Assembly (NCBI RefSeq): GCF_024305245.1 | Contig: NZ_JAMWYX010000009.1 | Coordinates: 62,001 to 126,000, forward strand | Direction: 5' to 3' | DNA: 64,000 nt | From: Erythrobacter sp. | Lineage (GTDB): Bacteria > Pseudomonadota > Alphaproteobacteria > Sphingomonadales > Sphingomonadaceae | Shown: positions 1 through 9,290 of the stretch, piece after piece | Position numbering within the stretch: position 1 is the stretch's first letter | Layout: each line of letters opens with the position of its first letter | Program-made: the position numbers and the translations under genes | The notes under the pieces: generated by a model | Database searches by the model: none | Told to the model about the DNA's origin: nothing | The model's input: only the letters and a program-made list of their open reading frames with translations

Positions 1-922
1 CGAAAATCTCGTCGCGCAGCTTCTCCTGCCACTGGGGGTTCACAGCGAGATAATAGATCAGCGATGTGGCCGACGACGTGATCGTGTCATGCGCGGCCAT
101 CATCAGGAAGTTCATGTGATCGACCACTTCGTCGACCGGCAGCAGCGATCCATCCTCGCGGGTAGCGGTGGCGAACTGGCTGAACATGTCCTGCCCGCCG
201 CCTTCCGCACGCCGGCGCAGCGTTTCCTTGGTGAAGTAGTCGACCAGAAACGCCCGGCCATCGACGCCCTTCTTCATCTTGGTAAAGGGCAGCGGCTTGC
301 GCACCGGCGCGACCGAGGCCTGCACCATATCGACGAAAGCCGCGTTGATCTTGTCCGCTTCCGGCCCCCACGGCAGGCCGATGAAACTGTCGGCGGCGAG
401 ATCGAGGGTGAGCTTCTTGATCGCGGGATAGAATTCCATCGGCCCCGCCCAGCCTGCCACTTCGCGGGCGATCCCGCGATTGAGCGCGCCTGAATAGTGC
501 CGCATCGGTTCGGGCTTGAAGGCGATCGACAGCGCGCGGCGATCAATCCTGTGATGGTCGAAATCCATCAGCATCAACCCGCGCGGGAACAGCTGGTCGA
601 GGATCGGGCCCCAGCCTTGCTCCGACGAGAAGATCTTGTCCTTGTTGAACAACAGCAGCTCGTTGGCTTCCGCGCCGATCAGCGCGACCTGCCAGCCGCC
701 AAAGGCGCGGTTCTTGTAGACCTTGCCATGGGCGGCGATCATCCGCTCGGCAAAGGCGTGCGGATCGGCCAGCATGGTGAAGGTATTGCCCACCAGCGGC
801 CAGCCCGCATCGCCCGGAATATGCGCGAGATCGGCCTCGCCCATGCGCTGCTCGCTCCAGTGGCGGGGCGCTTCCGCCACGGCGGCATCACGGGAAGGCG
901 GGGCTTCGGCAAGGGTGGCCAT
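1..922 (-). CDS. cytochrome P450, C-terminus beyond the window
   Basis: Heme-thiolate monooxygenase; the substrate cannot be told from sequence. The open frame runs from ATG at 922 to the window edge (about 307 residues), so the ExxR and heme-Cys motifs lie outside. Visible family marks are the N-terminal IPGDAGWPLVGNT proline-rich entry, the C-helix-like DFDHHRIDRRALSIAF and the oxygen-binding I-helix MMAAHDTITSSATS. The overall style resembles the CYP51/CYP26-like class rather than classic soluble bacterial P450s. It is transcribed in the same direction as hemH 66 bp upstream, which makes heme, so co-expression is possible but not shown. The start was chosen because the conserved N-terminus begins here and a GGAG lies a little upstream. 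The family call is firm; substrate and subfamily are unknown. Confidence 0.9.
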   Translation of the reverse strand, partial: MATLAEAPPSRDAAVAEAPRHWSEQRMGEADLAHIPGDAGWPLVGNTFTMLADPHAFAERMIAAHGKVYKNRAFGGWQVALIGAEANELLLFNKDKIFSSEQGWGPILDQLFPRGLMLMDFDHHRIDRRALSIAFKPEPMRHYSGALNRGIAREVAGWAGPMEFYPAIKKLTLDLAADSFIGLPWGPEADKINAAFVDMVQASVAPVRKPLPFTKMKKGVDGRAFLVDYFTKETLRRRAEGGGQDMFSQFATATREDGSLLPVDEVVDHMNFLMMAAHDTITSSATSLIYYLAVNPQWQEKLRDEIF

Positions 923-988
923 GATGGTCTCGGCGCTCCGTATCAGGTTCGGATTAGCAACTGACCTTGGTGTAAATAACTCGCGCGG

Positions 989-2023
989 TTAAATCCAGCC
1001 CGAAAGCTCGCGCCGCAGCATCGCTTCGACCATGGCAAGGCCGCTGCCGGAAGTGTTGAGGCAATCGAGCACGGCGTATTCCTCGCCGCCTGCCTCGATA
1101 AATTCGTCGCGGCCCTCCAGCGCCAGTTCCTCCAGCGTCTCGACGCAATCGGCGGCAAAGCCGGGCGCGGCGACGACCAGACGCTTGGTGCCCTTCTGCC
1201 CTTCCTCGATCAGAGTCGTGTCGGTCGACGGTTCCAGCCAGCGCGCCGGGCCGAAGCGCGACTGGAATGTCGTTTCGAACCGGACACCCGCGAATTCCGG
1301 CCGCTCGGCCAGTTGCTCGCGCAGCAGCCGCGAAGTCTTGGAGCAGTGGCAGTAATAGGGATCGCCCTTTTCGAGCGTGCGCAGCGGCATCCCGTGGAAG
1401 CTCAGCAGCATCACTTCGGGTCGGAAGGCGAGGCCTTGCACCTGTCGGCTCAGATCATCAGCAAGCGCGCCAAGATAATTGGGATCATCATGATAGGGCG
1501 GCACGAACCGCATCGCCGGCTGCCAGCGCATATCGCCCAGCACGCGCGCGACCTCGTCGAACACGGTCGCGGTGGTGGCGGCACAATATTGCGGATACAT
1601 CGGCGCAATCAGGATGCGGTCGCAGCCCTTGGCCATCAGTTCGCCAATCCGCTGCTCGATCGAAGGATTGCCGTAACGCATCGCGTAATCGACCACGACC
1701 TTGTCGCCGAACCGGCCCACCATCGCTTCGGCCTGCCCTGCGGTGATGTCCGCCAGCGGCGATCCACGGTCGGTCCAGATCTTGGCATAGGCCCTGGCGC
1801 TCTTCTGAGGGCGGGTGTTGAGAATGATCCCGCGCAGGATCGGCTGCCACGCGATCGGCGGGATCTCGATCACGCGCCGGTCGGACAGGAACTGCTTGAG
1901 ATAACGCCGCACCGAATCCGGGTCCGGCCCGTCGGGCGTACCCAGATTGACCAGCAATACGCCGATCAAGCCGCTCGAAACAGGGGGATGGTCGCCCGGA
2001 AGGCGCTGGGTCTGCCAGGTCAT
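989..2023 (-). CDS. hemH: ferrochelatase
   Basis: Inserts Fe2+ into protoporphyrin IX, the last step of heme synthesis; cytosolic or membrane-associated. The 344-residue product has the family N-terminus GVLLVNLGTPDGP, the YAMRYGNPSI segment, the catalytic-His strand LLSFHGMP, and the C-terminal APGFAADCVETLEEL with the conserved Glu pair. Length matches bacterial ferrochelatases. A TTG start 42 bp upstream (2065) is possible, but ATG 2023 has a GGGACGG Shine-Dalgarno at good spacing and the extra residues are not conserved-looking. The gene is followed by the P450 in the same direction. Confident. Confidence 0.95.
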   Translation of the reverse strand: MTWQTQRLPGDHPPVSSGLIGVLLVNLGTPDGPDPDSVRRYLKQFLSDRRVIEIPPIAWQPILRGIILNTRPQKSARAYAKIWTDRGSPLADITAGQAEAMVGRFGDKVVVDYAMRYGNPSIEQRIGELMAKGCDRILIAPMYPQYCAATTATVFDEVARVLGDMRWQPAMRFVPPYHDDPNYLGALADDLSRQVQGLAFRPEVMLLSFHGMPLRTLEKGDPYYCHCSKTSRLLREQLAERPEFAGVRFETTFQSRFGPARWLEPSTDTTLIEEGQKGTKRLVVAAPGFAADCVETLEELALEGRDEFIEAGGEEYAVLDCLNTSGSGLAMVEAMLRRELSGWI

Positions 2024-2102
2024 AGCCGTCCCAACGTCTCGCAGGGGTTTCGTTTCCGGGCACAAGCGGCGGCCCGGACAAGGTGTTGCAATTTTGTCCG
2101 GG

Positions 2103-4376
2103 TCATATGCCGTCCGAAAGTAGGGGCAATCGTCTCAGCCGCAAGCCTGTAGCCGAAAACAGCGCGTTGGCAATCGCCGGCGGGGCGACCACCGCGCCAA
2201 GCTCGCCCGGATCGGCCGGCGGGGCTTCGCTCGCGATGAATTCGATGCGCATTGCCGGGCAATCGGCCAGCACCGGCAGGCCCATAAGATCATAGTCGAT
2301 GGTTTCAGGCATCCCGCTGCGCAGCTTGAACGGATTGCCCAGCGCGATGCCCATGCCGAACACCAGCCCGCCTTCGATCTGCTGGCGGGCGATGTCGTGA
2401 TTGACGATCCGCCCGATGTCGACGGCTGCGGCCAGCTGGATGACGCGCACCCCGCCCTCGCCCTGACGCGCGGTGGCGACGCAGGCGATGCGCGCCGCTT
2501 CCGGCCCGTCGCCGATGCGTGCGCAGGCGAGGCCTTGGCCGCTCTGGTCGGCGCCGCCGTCCCATCCGGCCAGCTGCGCTGCGCGTTGCAGGCACGCCGC
2601 CAGCCGCACATCACTGCCGAGCATCGCCATCCGGAATGACAGGGGCTCGCGCCCGTATTTGGCCGCGATCTCATCGATGAAACTTTCGATGGCGAAGGTC
2701 GTCGGCCCGTGAGAATTGCCGCGCACCCGGCCGACCGGCAGGCCGATTTCCACCGGCACATGCTCGACCACCACACCGGGCAGATCATACGGCGGTACCG
2801 CGCCTTCGCAGGCCAGCGGGTCGGGCTCGCCGCTGGTTTCGCGGATCGCCGCCATGCTGGTGAGATTGCCGAACAGACGCTTGCCGAATTCGCGCGCGGC
2901 GGGCGGAGTGGCGATGCGGACGCGCAAGGCATCGATGGCCCCCTCGTCAGCCTCGGACAGCTGCGCGCCCAACAGCAGCCATGCGGGTGGACGCGGGCGG
3001 CTGCGGATCATCTCGTCCCGGCGCGGCCATGTCAGCTGCACCGGACGGCCGAGGGCGCGGGCGATCAGCGCGATTTCGATTGCGTGGTCGTGCTCCAGCC
3101 GCGCGTCGAAACTGCCGCCAGCGGGCATCGGATAAAGCGCCACGTTCTCGGTCGCGATACCGATCGCGCGGGCAGCGGCGATGCGCGCCTGTTCGGGCGC
3201 CTGGCTTGCCATCCACAGATCGAGCCGCCCATCGGCAAAGCGGGCTGCGGCGCAGGCCGTTTCGACCGGCGCTGCGTGATGCGGCTCGATCTCGTACCGG
3301 CGGCCCATGTCGACCCGCGTCATCGCGGCAGCGCCGAACCCGGTTTCGGCAATCGTGAACCCTTCCCCGCCGGTAAGCACCGTATCGAGCTTGGCAGCGA
3401 TTTCATTGCTGCTGACCGGCGCGGCGACTGCGAATTTGGGCTTCATTGCGTCCAGCGCCGCATCGGCGCTCCACCATGTATCGGCGGCGACCGCCAGCCA
3501 GCGCTTGCTTTCGACGATCCCCGCCAGCCCGCGGATACCGGCGGCGGCATCGCGATCGAACCCGGCCAACTCGGAATCGTCGACCGGGCCGTGGCGGATC
3601 GAGGCGAACACCATGCCGGGCAGGCGCACGTCTCCGGCAAAGCGATAGGAACCATCAACCTTGGACGGCAGATCTAGCCGGGGATAGGCGGGGGCCTGAT
3701 CGGAATCGGCAGGCAGCGGCGCTTCGCGCAAGGGTTCGGGGCGCAAGGGCGGCGGATCGGGCGGAGCGAACCCTGCGGCGCCTTCTGCCAACTCGCCGAA
3801 ACTCGCGCGCTGGCTACCGTGAATAACGAAGCCGCCTTCGACCTCGCACTCCTCCCATGTCACACCCCAGCGCGATGCGGCCTCCTGCGCCAGCATCGCA
3901 CGGGCAGCGGCGGCAGCTTCGCGGCAGGTTGTTTCATAGGCGGCGAGCGAGGTTCCTTCCGCGGTCGCGTTGAAACGCTGTGCGCCCGCGAACCGCGCCG
4001 CCATCAGCCCATCGGTGCGCGCCGAGAGACCGGCAGCGAGCGGATCCCACAGCGCGATCCATTTCTGCGCCAGCGGGACATTGCCATAGGCGCCCGAAAC
4101 CGGCGCGGGCTCGACCGCGATCTGCCGCCAGTCGGCCCCCAGCTCATGCGCGACGATCTGCGGCAGCAGCGTGGTGATCCCCTGCCCCATTTCTAGCTGC
4201 GGGACAGCAACCGTTACCACGCCATCGGCGGCGATCTTGAGCCACGCGCCGAAAATATGTTCGCCGCGCGCCGCGACCAGCGGGGTGCGGTAGGCGCGCG
4301 GCATCAGCCACCACGCCACCAGCAGGCCTCCGCCTGCCGCCGCTCCGGCCAGCACGCCCCGCCGCGACACAGCCAT
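2103..4376 (-). CDS. Tat-exported molybdenum hydroxylase large subunit (IorB-like)
   Basis: Molybdopterin-binding subunit of the xanthine dehydrogenase/isoquinoline 1-oxidoreductase family; periplasmic oxidation of an aldehyde or N-heterocycle is expected. The 757 residues start with a twin-arginine signal (VSRRGVLAG followed by a hydrophobic run). Family marks are VPQLEMGQGITTLLPQIVAH near residue 60 and the C-terminal PPAIANALFSATGLRLRRLP preceded by the GEL that carries the catalytic Glu region. It starts 3 bp after the ApbC stop, so the two are one transcript. The partner [2Fe-2S] small subunit (IorA) normally found beside it is not in this window. Physiological substrate unknown; family assignment firm. 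Confidence 0.85.
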   Translation of the reverse strand: MAVSRRGVLAGAAAGGGLLVAWWLMPRAYRTPLVAARGEHIFGAWLKIAADGVVTVAVPQLEMGQGITTLLPQIVAHELGADWRQIAVEPAPVSGAYGNVPLAQKWIALWDPLAAGLSARTDGLMAARFAGAQRFNATAEGTSLAAYETTCREAAAAARAMLAQEAASRWGVTWEECEVEGGFVIHGSQRASFGELAEGAAGFAPPDPPPLRPEPLREAPLPADSDQAPAYPRLDLPSKVDGSYRFAGDVRLPGMVFASIRHGPVDDSELAGFDRDAAAGIRGLAGIVESKRWLAVAADTWWSADAALDAMKPKFAVAAPVSSNEIAAKLDTVLTGGEGFTIAETGFGAAAMTRVDMGRRYEIEPHHAAPVETACAAARFADGRLDLWMASQAPEQARIAAARAIGIATENVALYPMPAGGSFDARLEHDHAIEIALIARALGRPVQLTWPRRDEMIRSRPRPPAWLLLGAQLSEADEGAIDALRVRIATPPAAREFGKRLFGNLTSMAAIRETSGEPDPLACEGAVPPYDLPGVVVEHVPVEIGLPVGRVRGNSHGPTTFAIESFIDEIAAKYGREPLSFRMAMLGSDVRLAACLQRAAQLAGWDGGADQSGQGLACARIGDGPEAARIACVATARQGEGGVRVIQLAAAVDIGRIVNHDIARQQIEGGLVFGMGIALGNPFKLRSGMPETIDYDLMGLPVLADCPAMRIEFIASEAPPADPGELGAVVAPPAIANALFSATGLRLRRLPLLSDGI

Positions 4377-4379
4377 CGA

Positions 4380-5399
4380 TCAGACCGTCCCGGTTTCGAG
4401 CCAGCGTGCCAGCTTCTGCGCGATTGCCACGAACGGCGCGGCGGCATCGCCATCGCCGGCGGCGGGAGGCTCGCCCTTGTCGCCCGCGATCCGTGTTTCC
4501 AGCGTCAACGGCACCCGGCCGAGGAACGGGATTTCCAGCGCGGCGGCGAATTTTTCCACCCCGCCCGAACCGAAGGGGTCGCTGATATGGCCGCATTCGG
4601 GGCAGCAATAGCCCGCCATGTTCTCGACCAGCCCGATGATCGGCACCTCGCCCTGTTCGAACAATTGCCCGGCGCGCGCGGCATCGATCAGCGCGAGATC
4701 CTGCGGGGTCGAAACCAGTATCGCGCCATCGGGCTTGTGCGCGGACAGCATCGACAGCTGCACGTCGCCCGTTCCCGGCGGCAGGTCGACCAGCAGCAGA
4801 TCGGTATCACCCCATTCGGCGTCGACCAGCTGGCTCAGCGCTTTGCCCGTCATCGGCCCGCGCCATGCCAGCGCCTTGCCCGGCGCAACGATGTGACCCA
4901 TCGACAACACCTTGACCCCGTAGGGACTATCGATCGCCACCAGCTTGTCGCCTTCCGGCGTAGCGCCGGGCTTGATCCCCTCGGTCTTGAGCAGCTTGGG
5001 CTGCGAAGGGCCGTAGATGTCGCCATCGATCACGCCGACCTTGCGGCCCATCCGTGCGAGCGCGACTGCGAGATTGGTGGTGAGCGTCGACTTGCCGACC
5101 CCGCCCTTGCCCGATCCCACCGCAATCAGGCGGCGGCGGCGGCGCTCGCCGGTCAGCGCGACGCGCACTTCGTCCACCCCCGACAGCGGAGAAAGCGCGG
5201 CTGTGATGTCTGCCTCCAGCGCCGCGCGGTCGGTAGGGGACAGATCACCCGCCTCGGCCACGATCACCGCGCGCCCCGCGACCATCCGTGCCGACCGCAC
5301 GCGATGATTGATTTCGGGCGTCAGGGCAGCGCGAATCAGCGCTTCTTCTGCCCCGATTTGACGGGGGGGCTGGCGGGTTGAATCCTGTGGCTTGCTCAT
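4380..5399 (-). CDS. apbC: Mrp/NBP35-family Fe-S carrier ATPase (ApbC)
   Basis: P-loop ATPase that carries and transfers Fe-S clusters to apoproteins in the cytosol. The 339-residue protein has a DUF59/MIP18-like N-terminal region, the deviant Walker A VGSGKGGVGKSTLTTNLA, VIDGDIYGPSQPKLL, the Walker B-like LLVDLPPGTGDVQLSM, and the C-terminal cluster-binding CCPECG motif. All are diagnostic of Mrp/ApbC. It is directly upstream of and coupled to the molybdenum hydroxylase gene, which fits a need for Fe-S supply to that enzyme system, although this enzyme is general. Divergent from hflK with about 75 bp between. Confidence 0.95.
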   Translation of the reverse strand: MSKPQDSTRQPPRQIGAEEALIRAALTPEINHRVRSARMVAGRAVIVAEAGDLSPTDRAALEADITAALSPLSGVDEVRVALTGERRRRRLIAVGSGKGGVGKSTLTTNLAVALARMGRKVGVIDGDIYGPSQPKLLKTEGIKPGATPEGDKLVAIDSPYGVKVLSMGHIVAPGKALAWRGPMTGKALSQLVDAEWGDTDLLLVDLPPGTGDVQLSMLSAHKPDGAILVSTPQDLALIDAARAGQLFEQGEVPIIGLVENMAGYCCPECGHISDPFGSGGVEKFAAALEIPFLGRVPLTLETRIAGDKGEPPAAGDGDAAAPFVAIAQKLARWLETGTV

Positions 5400-5474
5400 T
5401 ACGCCACGCCTCTACCATCAATTTCACGCAGCCAACCCCTGTTTTTCGCTGCAAGGCATACCTATAAGGGCATT

Positions 5475-6647
5475 ATGCAAAGATTGGACGGTTGGAGAGA
5501 ACGTCTTGGCGGGGCCGCTCGCGGCCTTGCCATGGCTGGCAACAAGAACCCCTGGGGCAATGCCGGCAAGGGTGATGAGCCCGGCGTGGATGGCCCGAGC
5601 GCGGATCGCGGTTCGGGCGGCGACGGGGGCGGCCCGCGCAACCCGTGGCTGCCGTCCGGCGGCGGCGAGCCCGGAAAGCGGCGTTCGGCCAGTATCGAGG
5701 ATATCTTCAAGGGCCGCGGCCCCGAAGGCCCGCGCCGTTCCGGCGGCGGCGGCCCGGGCGGTCCGACCTTCCGTCTGCCCGAACGGCCCGGCGGCAAAAG
5801 CTGGGTTCCGGTGATCGTCGGCGGGGTCGCAGCGTTGTGGCTTGCCGTCAGCAGCGTGCACTTCATCCAGCCGGGCGAACAGGCGATCGTGACCTGGCTC
5901 GGCGGGAAGTATTCGACCACGCTCGATTCTGGCACCAACTGGACTGCGCCGTGGCCGATCCAGATGGTCGAGAAAGAGAACGTGACCCAGATCCGTTCGG
6001 AAGAAATTCCCGGCACTAACACCGAAAAGCTGATCCTGACCTCCGACCAGAACCTGGTCGATCTCAGCTACCTGATCCGCTGGAACATCTCCGATCTCGC
6101 GCTGTACAAGTACCAGCTCAACGATCCGCGCAACGCGCTGCTTGAAATCGGCGAAGCGGCGATGCGCGCCGCAGTGGCACGCAGGGGTCTGGATACGGTG
6201 CTGACCGGCGAAGGCCGCGCCGAGATCGAACAGGACGTGAACCAGCGCATGCAGGCGCGGCTCGATGCTTATCGTTCGGGCATCACCGTGCAAGGCATCG
6301 AGATCAACAAGGTCGATCCGCCGGGCCGCGTGGAAGAAGCGTTCAAGGACGTGTCCTCGGCCCAGCAGGATGCCGACGCCGCGATCAACCGCTCGCGTGC
6401 GGTGGCGCAGCAACAACTCGCCCGCGCGCAGGGTGATGCCAGCGAGTTCAACAATATCTACGAGGAATACCGCCTTGCGCCCGAGGTGACCCGTCGCCGG
6501 CTGTATTACGAGACCATGGAATCGGTGTTGTCCAAGACCGACAAGACGATCGTCGAATCCGGCAATGTAACACCCTATCTGCCGCTGCCCGAATTGCAGC
6601 GTCGCTCGCAAAGCGCGGCGCAGCCAGCGCGGCCGCAGGGAGAATAA
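5475..6647 (+). CDS. hflK: FtsH protease modulator HflK
   Basis: SPFH/band-7 inner-membrane protein that forms the HflKC cage around FtsH and tunes membrane-protein quality control. The 390 residues comprise a Gly/Pro-rich cytosolic N-terminus (KNPWGNAGKG), one transmembrane segment near residues 112-132 and the band-7 domain with HFIQPGEQAIVTWLGGKY. The C-terminal helical part ends with NVTPYLPLPELQ, typical of HflK. The start at 5475 has AAGGG at good spacing; ATG 5532 (MAGNKNPWG) is an alternative. It lies 4 bp upstream of hflC, so the two are surely co-transcribed. Confident. Confidence 0.95.
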   Translation: MQRLDGWRERLGGAARGLAMAGNKNPWGNAGKGDEPGVDGPSADRGSGGDGGGPRNPWLPSGGGEPGKRRSASIEDIFKGRGPEGPRRSGGGGPGGPTFRLPERPGGKSWVPVIVGGVAALWLAVSSVHFIQPGEQAIVTWLGGKYSTTLDSGTNWTAPWPIQMVEKENVTQIRSEEIPGTNTEKLILTSDQNLVDLSYLIRWNISDLALYKYQLNDPRNALLEIGEAAMRAAVARRGLDTVLTGEGRAEIEQDVNQRMQARLDAYRSGITVQGIEINKVDPPGRVEEAFKDVSSAQQDADAAINRSRAVAQQQLARAQGDASEFNNIYEEYRLAPEVTRRRLYYETMESVLSKTDKTIVESGNVTPYLPLPELQRRSQSAAQPARPQGE

Positions 6648-6651
6648 TGCG

Positions 6652-7497
6652 ATGAACGCCCTCAAACAAAACTACAAGGCGGTGATCATCGCTGTCGCTG
6701 TGGTGATCGTGGCGCTGCTCGCCAGTGTGGTGATCGTGCCCGAAACCCATCAGGCGGTGGTTGTTCGTACCGGTCAGCCGGTGCGCATCTACAACATGTT
6801 CCGTCCGGAAGTGCCCTATGGCCAGACCGGCGCCGGAGTGCAGTTGCGCATTCCCTTCGTCGAACAGGTCCAGATGGTCGATCGCCGCGTGCTCGATCTC
6901 GATATGGAGCGCACGCAGGTGCTCTCCAACGATCAGCAGCGCCTGCAAGTGGATGCCTATGCGCGCTATCGCATCATCGATCCGGTCAAGCTGGTCGAAC
7001 GCGCCGGCAACGAACGCGTGCTGGAAACACAGTTGCTGCCGATCCTCACCTCGGTGGTGCGGCAGGAACTGGGGCGGCGTCCGTTCGCCTCGCTGATCAG
7101 TGCCGAACGGGGCACGGCGATGGCCAACATCACCCGTACGCTTGACGAACAGGCGCGCAATTACGGCGCGCAGGTGCTGGACGTGCGGATCAAGGCGGCC
7201 GACTTGCCCGAAGGCCGCCCGCTCGACGCCGCCTTCACCCGGATGGAAACCGACCGTCAGGAAGAAGCTGCGACAATCCGTGCCGCGGGCAATCGCGATG
7301 CGCAGATCATTCTGGCCGAAGCCCAGGCCGACGCCGCGCGGATCTATGCCGATGCCTATAACAAGGACCCTGCCTTTTACGATTTCTACCGCGCCATGCA
7401 GAGCTATCGCCAGACCTTCCTGAGCGGTGAAGGCAGTTCGGCCATGGTCCTGTCGGACGACAGCGAATATTTCCGGCAGTTCCAGGGCCAGCGCTGA
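6652..7497 (+). CDS. hflC: FtsH protease modulator HflC
   Basis: Partner of HflK in the membrane-anchored HflKC complex that modulates FtsH. The 281-residue product has an N-terminal transmembrane helix (about residues 9-27), then the band-7 domain starting VPETHQAVVVRTGQPVR. It contains the family stretch VLDVRIKAADLPE, the helical FTRMETDRQEEAATIRA and the alanine-rich coiled region ILAEAQADAARIYADAY. Length fits the family. The downstream Do-type protease gene starts about 190 bp later in the same direction; hflK-hflC-degP order is common in alphaproteobacteria. Confidence 0.95.
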   Translation: MNALKQNYKAVIIAVAVVIVALLASVVIVPETHQAVVVRTGQPVRIYNMFRPEVPYGQTGAGVQLRIPFVEQVQMVDRRVLDLDMERTQVLSNDQQRLQVDAYARYRIIDPVKLVERAGNERVLETQLLPILTSVVRQELGRRPFASLISAERGTAMANITRTLDEQARNYGAQVLDVRIKAADLPEGRPLDAAFTRMETDRQEEAATIRAAGNRDAQIILAEAQADAARIYADAYNKDPAFYDFYRAMQSYRQTFLSGEGSSAMVLSDDSEYFRQFQGQR

Positions 7498-7688
7498 ACG
7501 TCGTTGGACGGACTTCCTTTGACGTCCGGCGAATGGGGCGCCGCGTTCAATTGGTGTTCAGGGCCGGAACGCTTTTTCAGGCGCGCATCGGGCATGTTTG
7601 GCGGCACGCCCGCGTAGTCGCTGAGACAGAGTTTGGGGAACGCGGCGGGTCTTCCGCGCATTCCACACAAGATAAGGATCAAGAGGAC

Positions 7689-9218
7689 GTGAACAAAGTG
7701 CGCTATGTATATGGACTCACGAGCGCGCTGCTGGTCGGCGGCGCTACGATCTCGCTGATCACCGGCACGCCGTTGGGCGCGCAGGTGGCACAGAACGATG
7801 ATGCGGTGATGGACCGGGTGGTGCCGGTTGCCGGCGCGCCTGCCAGCTTCGCCGATCTCACCGCGCAGTTGCAACCGGCGGTGGTCAACATCTCCACCCG
7901 CCAGCGGATCGAAGTAAGCAACAACCCGTTTGCGGGCACGCCGTTTGCGGAACTGTTCAACCGCCGCGGCGGCAACCAGCCGCAGACGCGAGAGGCGCAG
8001 TCGCTGGGTTCGGGCTTCATCATTTCGGCCGACGGCTTCGTCGTCACCAACAACCACGTTGTTTCGCCGCCCAACACCAATGCGACGCTGGAAGAAATCA
8101 CCGTCACCATGCCCGACGGGACGGAATACGAGGCGGAACTTGTCGGCTCCGACGCGGCGAGCGATCTTGCCGTGCTCAAGATCAATGCCAGCCGGACCTT
8201 CCCCTTCGTCACCTTCGGGGATTCCAGCGCGGCGCGCGTGGGCGAATGGGTGGTCGCAATCGGCAATCCCTTCGGCCTCGGCGGCACGGTAACCAGCGGG
8301 ATCATTTCGGCGGTCTATCGCAACACCGGGCAGGGCGGCGCCTATGACCGCTACATCCAGACCGATGCCAGCATCAACCGCGGCAATTCGGGCGGCCCGC
8401 TGTTCGACATGCGCGGCAATGTGATCGGCATCAACAACGCGATCTTCTCGCCTTCGGGCGGCAGCGTCGGCATCGGCTTTGCCATCCCTGCGGAAATCGC
8501 TGCGCCGATCGTGGAGCAACTGAAAGCCGGTCAGGAGATCGAGCGCGGTTATCTCGGCGTGGGCCTTGCCCCGATCAACGAGGATTTCGCCGCATCGCTG
8601 GGCCTCGAAAAGCGCCAGGGCGAGTTCGTGCAGACGGTGCAGGACGACAGTCCGGCCGCACGCGCCGGGCTGCGTCCGGGCGACATCATCACCAAGGTCA
8701 ACGGCAAGGACGTAAGCGCCGATCAGACCGTGTCGTTCCTCGTCGCCAATCTCGAACCGGGCGCGCAGGTACCGGTCGAATTGCAGCGTGATGGGAAAAA
8801 GCTGGCGCTCAACGTCACGCTCGGCAAGCGCCCGACCGAAGCTGAATTGCAGCAGCAGGCCCAGACCTTCGATCCCGATGCCGAAGAGCCGATGGAACCC
8901 GGCACTTCAGACGGTACGATCGAGGAAAAGCTCGGCCTGCAGGTGCTCGGCATGACGCCGCAGATCGCCCGCTCGCTCGGGGTTCCGGTGGACACCAGCG
9001 GTGTGGTGATCGGCGCGGTCGATCCCAATTCGGACGCAGCGCGCAAGGGCCTGCGCCGCGGCGACATCATCCTTTCGGCCAATTATCAAGCCATCGCGTC
9101 GGTCGAGGATCTGCTGGCGCAGGTCAACGCCGCCACCGCCGAAAACCGCGAGGCCATGCTGCTGCGCATCCAGCGCCGCAACCAGCCCCCGGCGTTCATC
9201 CCGGTACGCCTGCGCTGA
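7689..9218 (+). CDS. degP: periplasmic Do/DegP-type serine protease
   Basis: HtrA-family protease/chaperone acting on misfolded envelope proteins. From GTG 7689 the product is about 509 residues. A signal peptide (GLTSALLVGGATISLITG) is followed by the trypsin-like domain with all three catalytic sites: TNNHVV (His), AASDLAVLKI (Asp) and NRGNSGGPL (Ser). Two PDZ domains follow, the first around YLGVGLAPINEDFAASLGL and the second in the C-terminal third. The open frame extends upstream to 7533, but GTG 7689 has AGAGGAC at ideal spacing and places the signal peptide at the N-terminus. It ends at the terminator at 9239-9275. The symbol is by family; DegQ/MucD naming is equally possible. Confidence 0.92.
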   Translation: MNKVRYVYGLTSALLVGGATISLITGTPLGAQVAQNDDAVMDRVVPVAGAPASFADLTAQLQPAVVNISTRQRIEVSNNPFAGTPFAELFNRRGGNQPQTREAQSLGSGFIISADGFVVTNNHVVSPPNTNATLEEITVTMPDGTEYEAELVGSDAASDLAVLKINASRTFPFVTFGDSSAARVGEWVVAIGNPFGLGGTVTSGIISAVYRNTGQGGAYDRYIQTDASINRGNSGGPLFDMRGNVIGINNAIFSPSGGSVGIGFAIPAEIAAPIVEQLKAGQEIERGYLGVGLAPINEDFAASLGLEKRQGEFVQTVQDDSPAARAGLRPGDIITKVNGKDVSADQTVSFLVANLEPGAQVPVELQRDGKKLALNVTLGKRPTEAELQQQAQTFDPDAEEPMEPGTSDGTIEEKLGLQVLGMTPQIARSLGVPVDTSGVVIGAVDPNSDAARKGLRRGDIILSANYQAIASVEDLLAQVNAATAENREAMLLRIQRRNQPPAFIPVRLR

Positions 9219-9238
9219 TCGCAAGCCTCAGGGCACAC

Positions 9239-9275
9239 AAAAAGGGCGCCGGGAGCAGATCCCGGCGCCCTTTTT
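9239..9275. terminator. bidirectional Rho-independent terminator
   Basis: A perfect 16-bp inverted repeat (AAAAAGGGCGCCGGGA at 9239-9254 with its complement at 9260-9275) surrounds the 5-nt loop GCAGA. Both outer ends are A/T runs, so it works in both directions. It separates the convergent degP (+) and penicillin-binding protein (-) genes. This is the clearest terminator in the window. Confidence 0.95.
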
Positions 9276-9290
9276 CGTGCGGTCCGATCT

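Noticed and set aside
7500..7535. Short inverted repeat GGACG/CGTCC after hflC
   Set aside because: 5-bp stem with no U-run; too weak to call a terminator.
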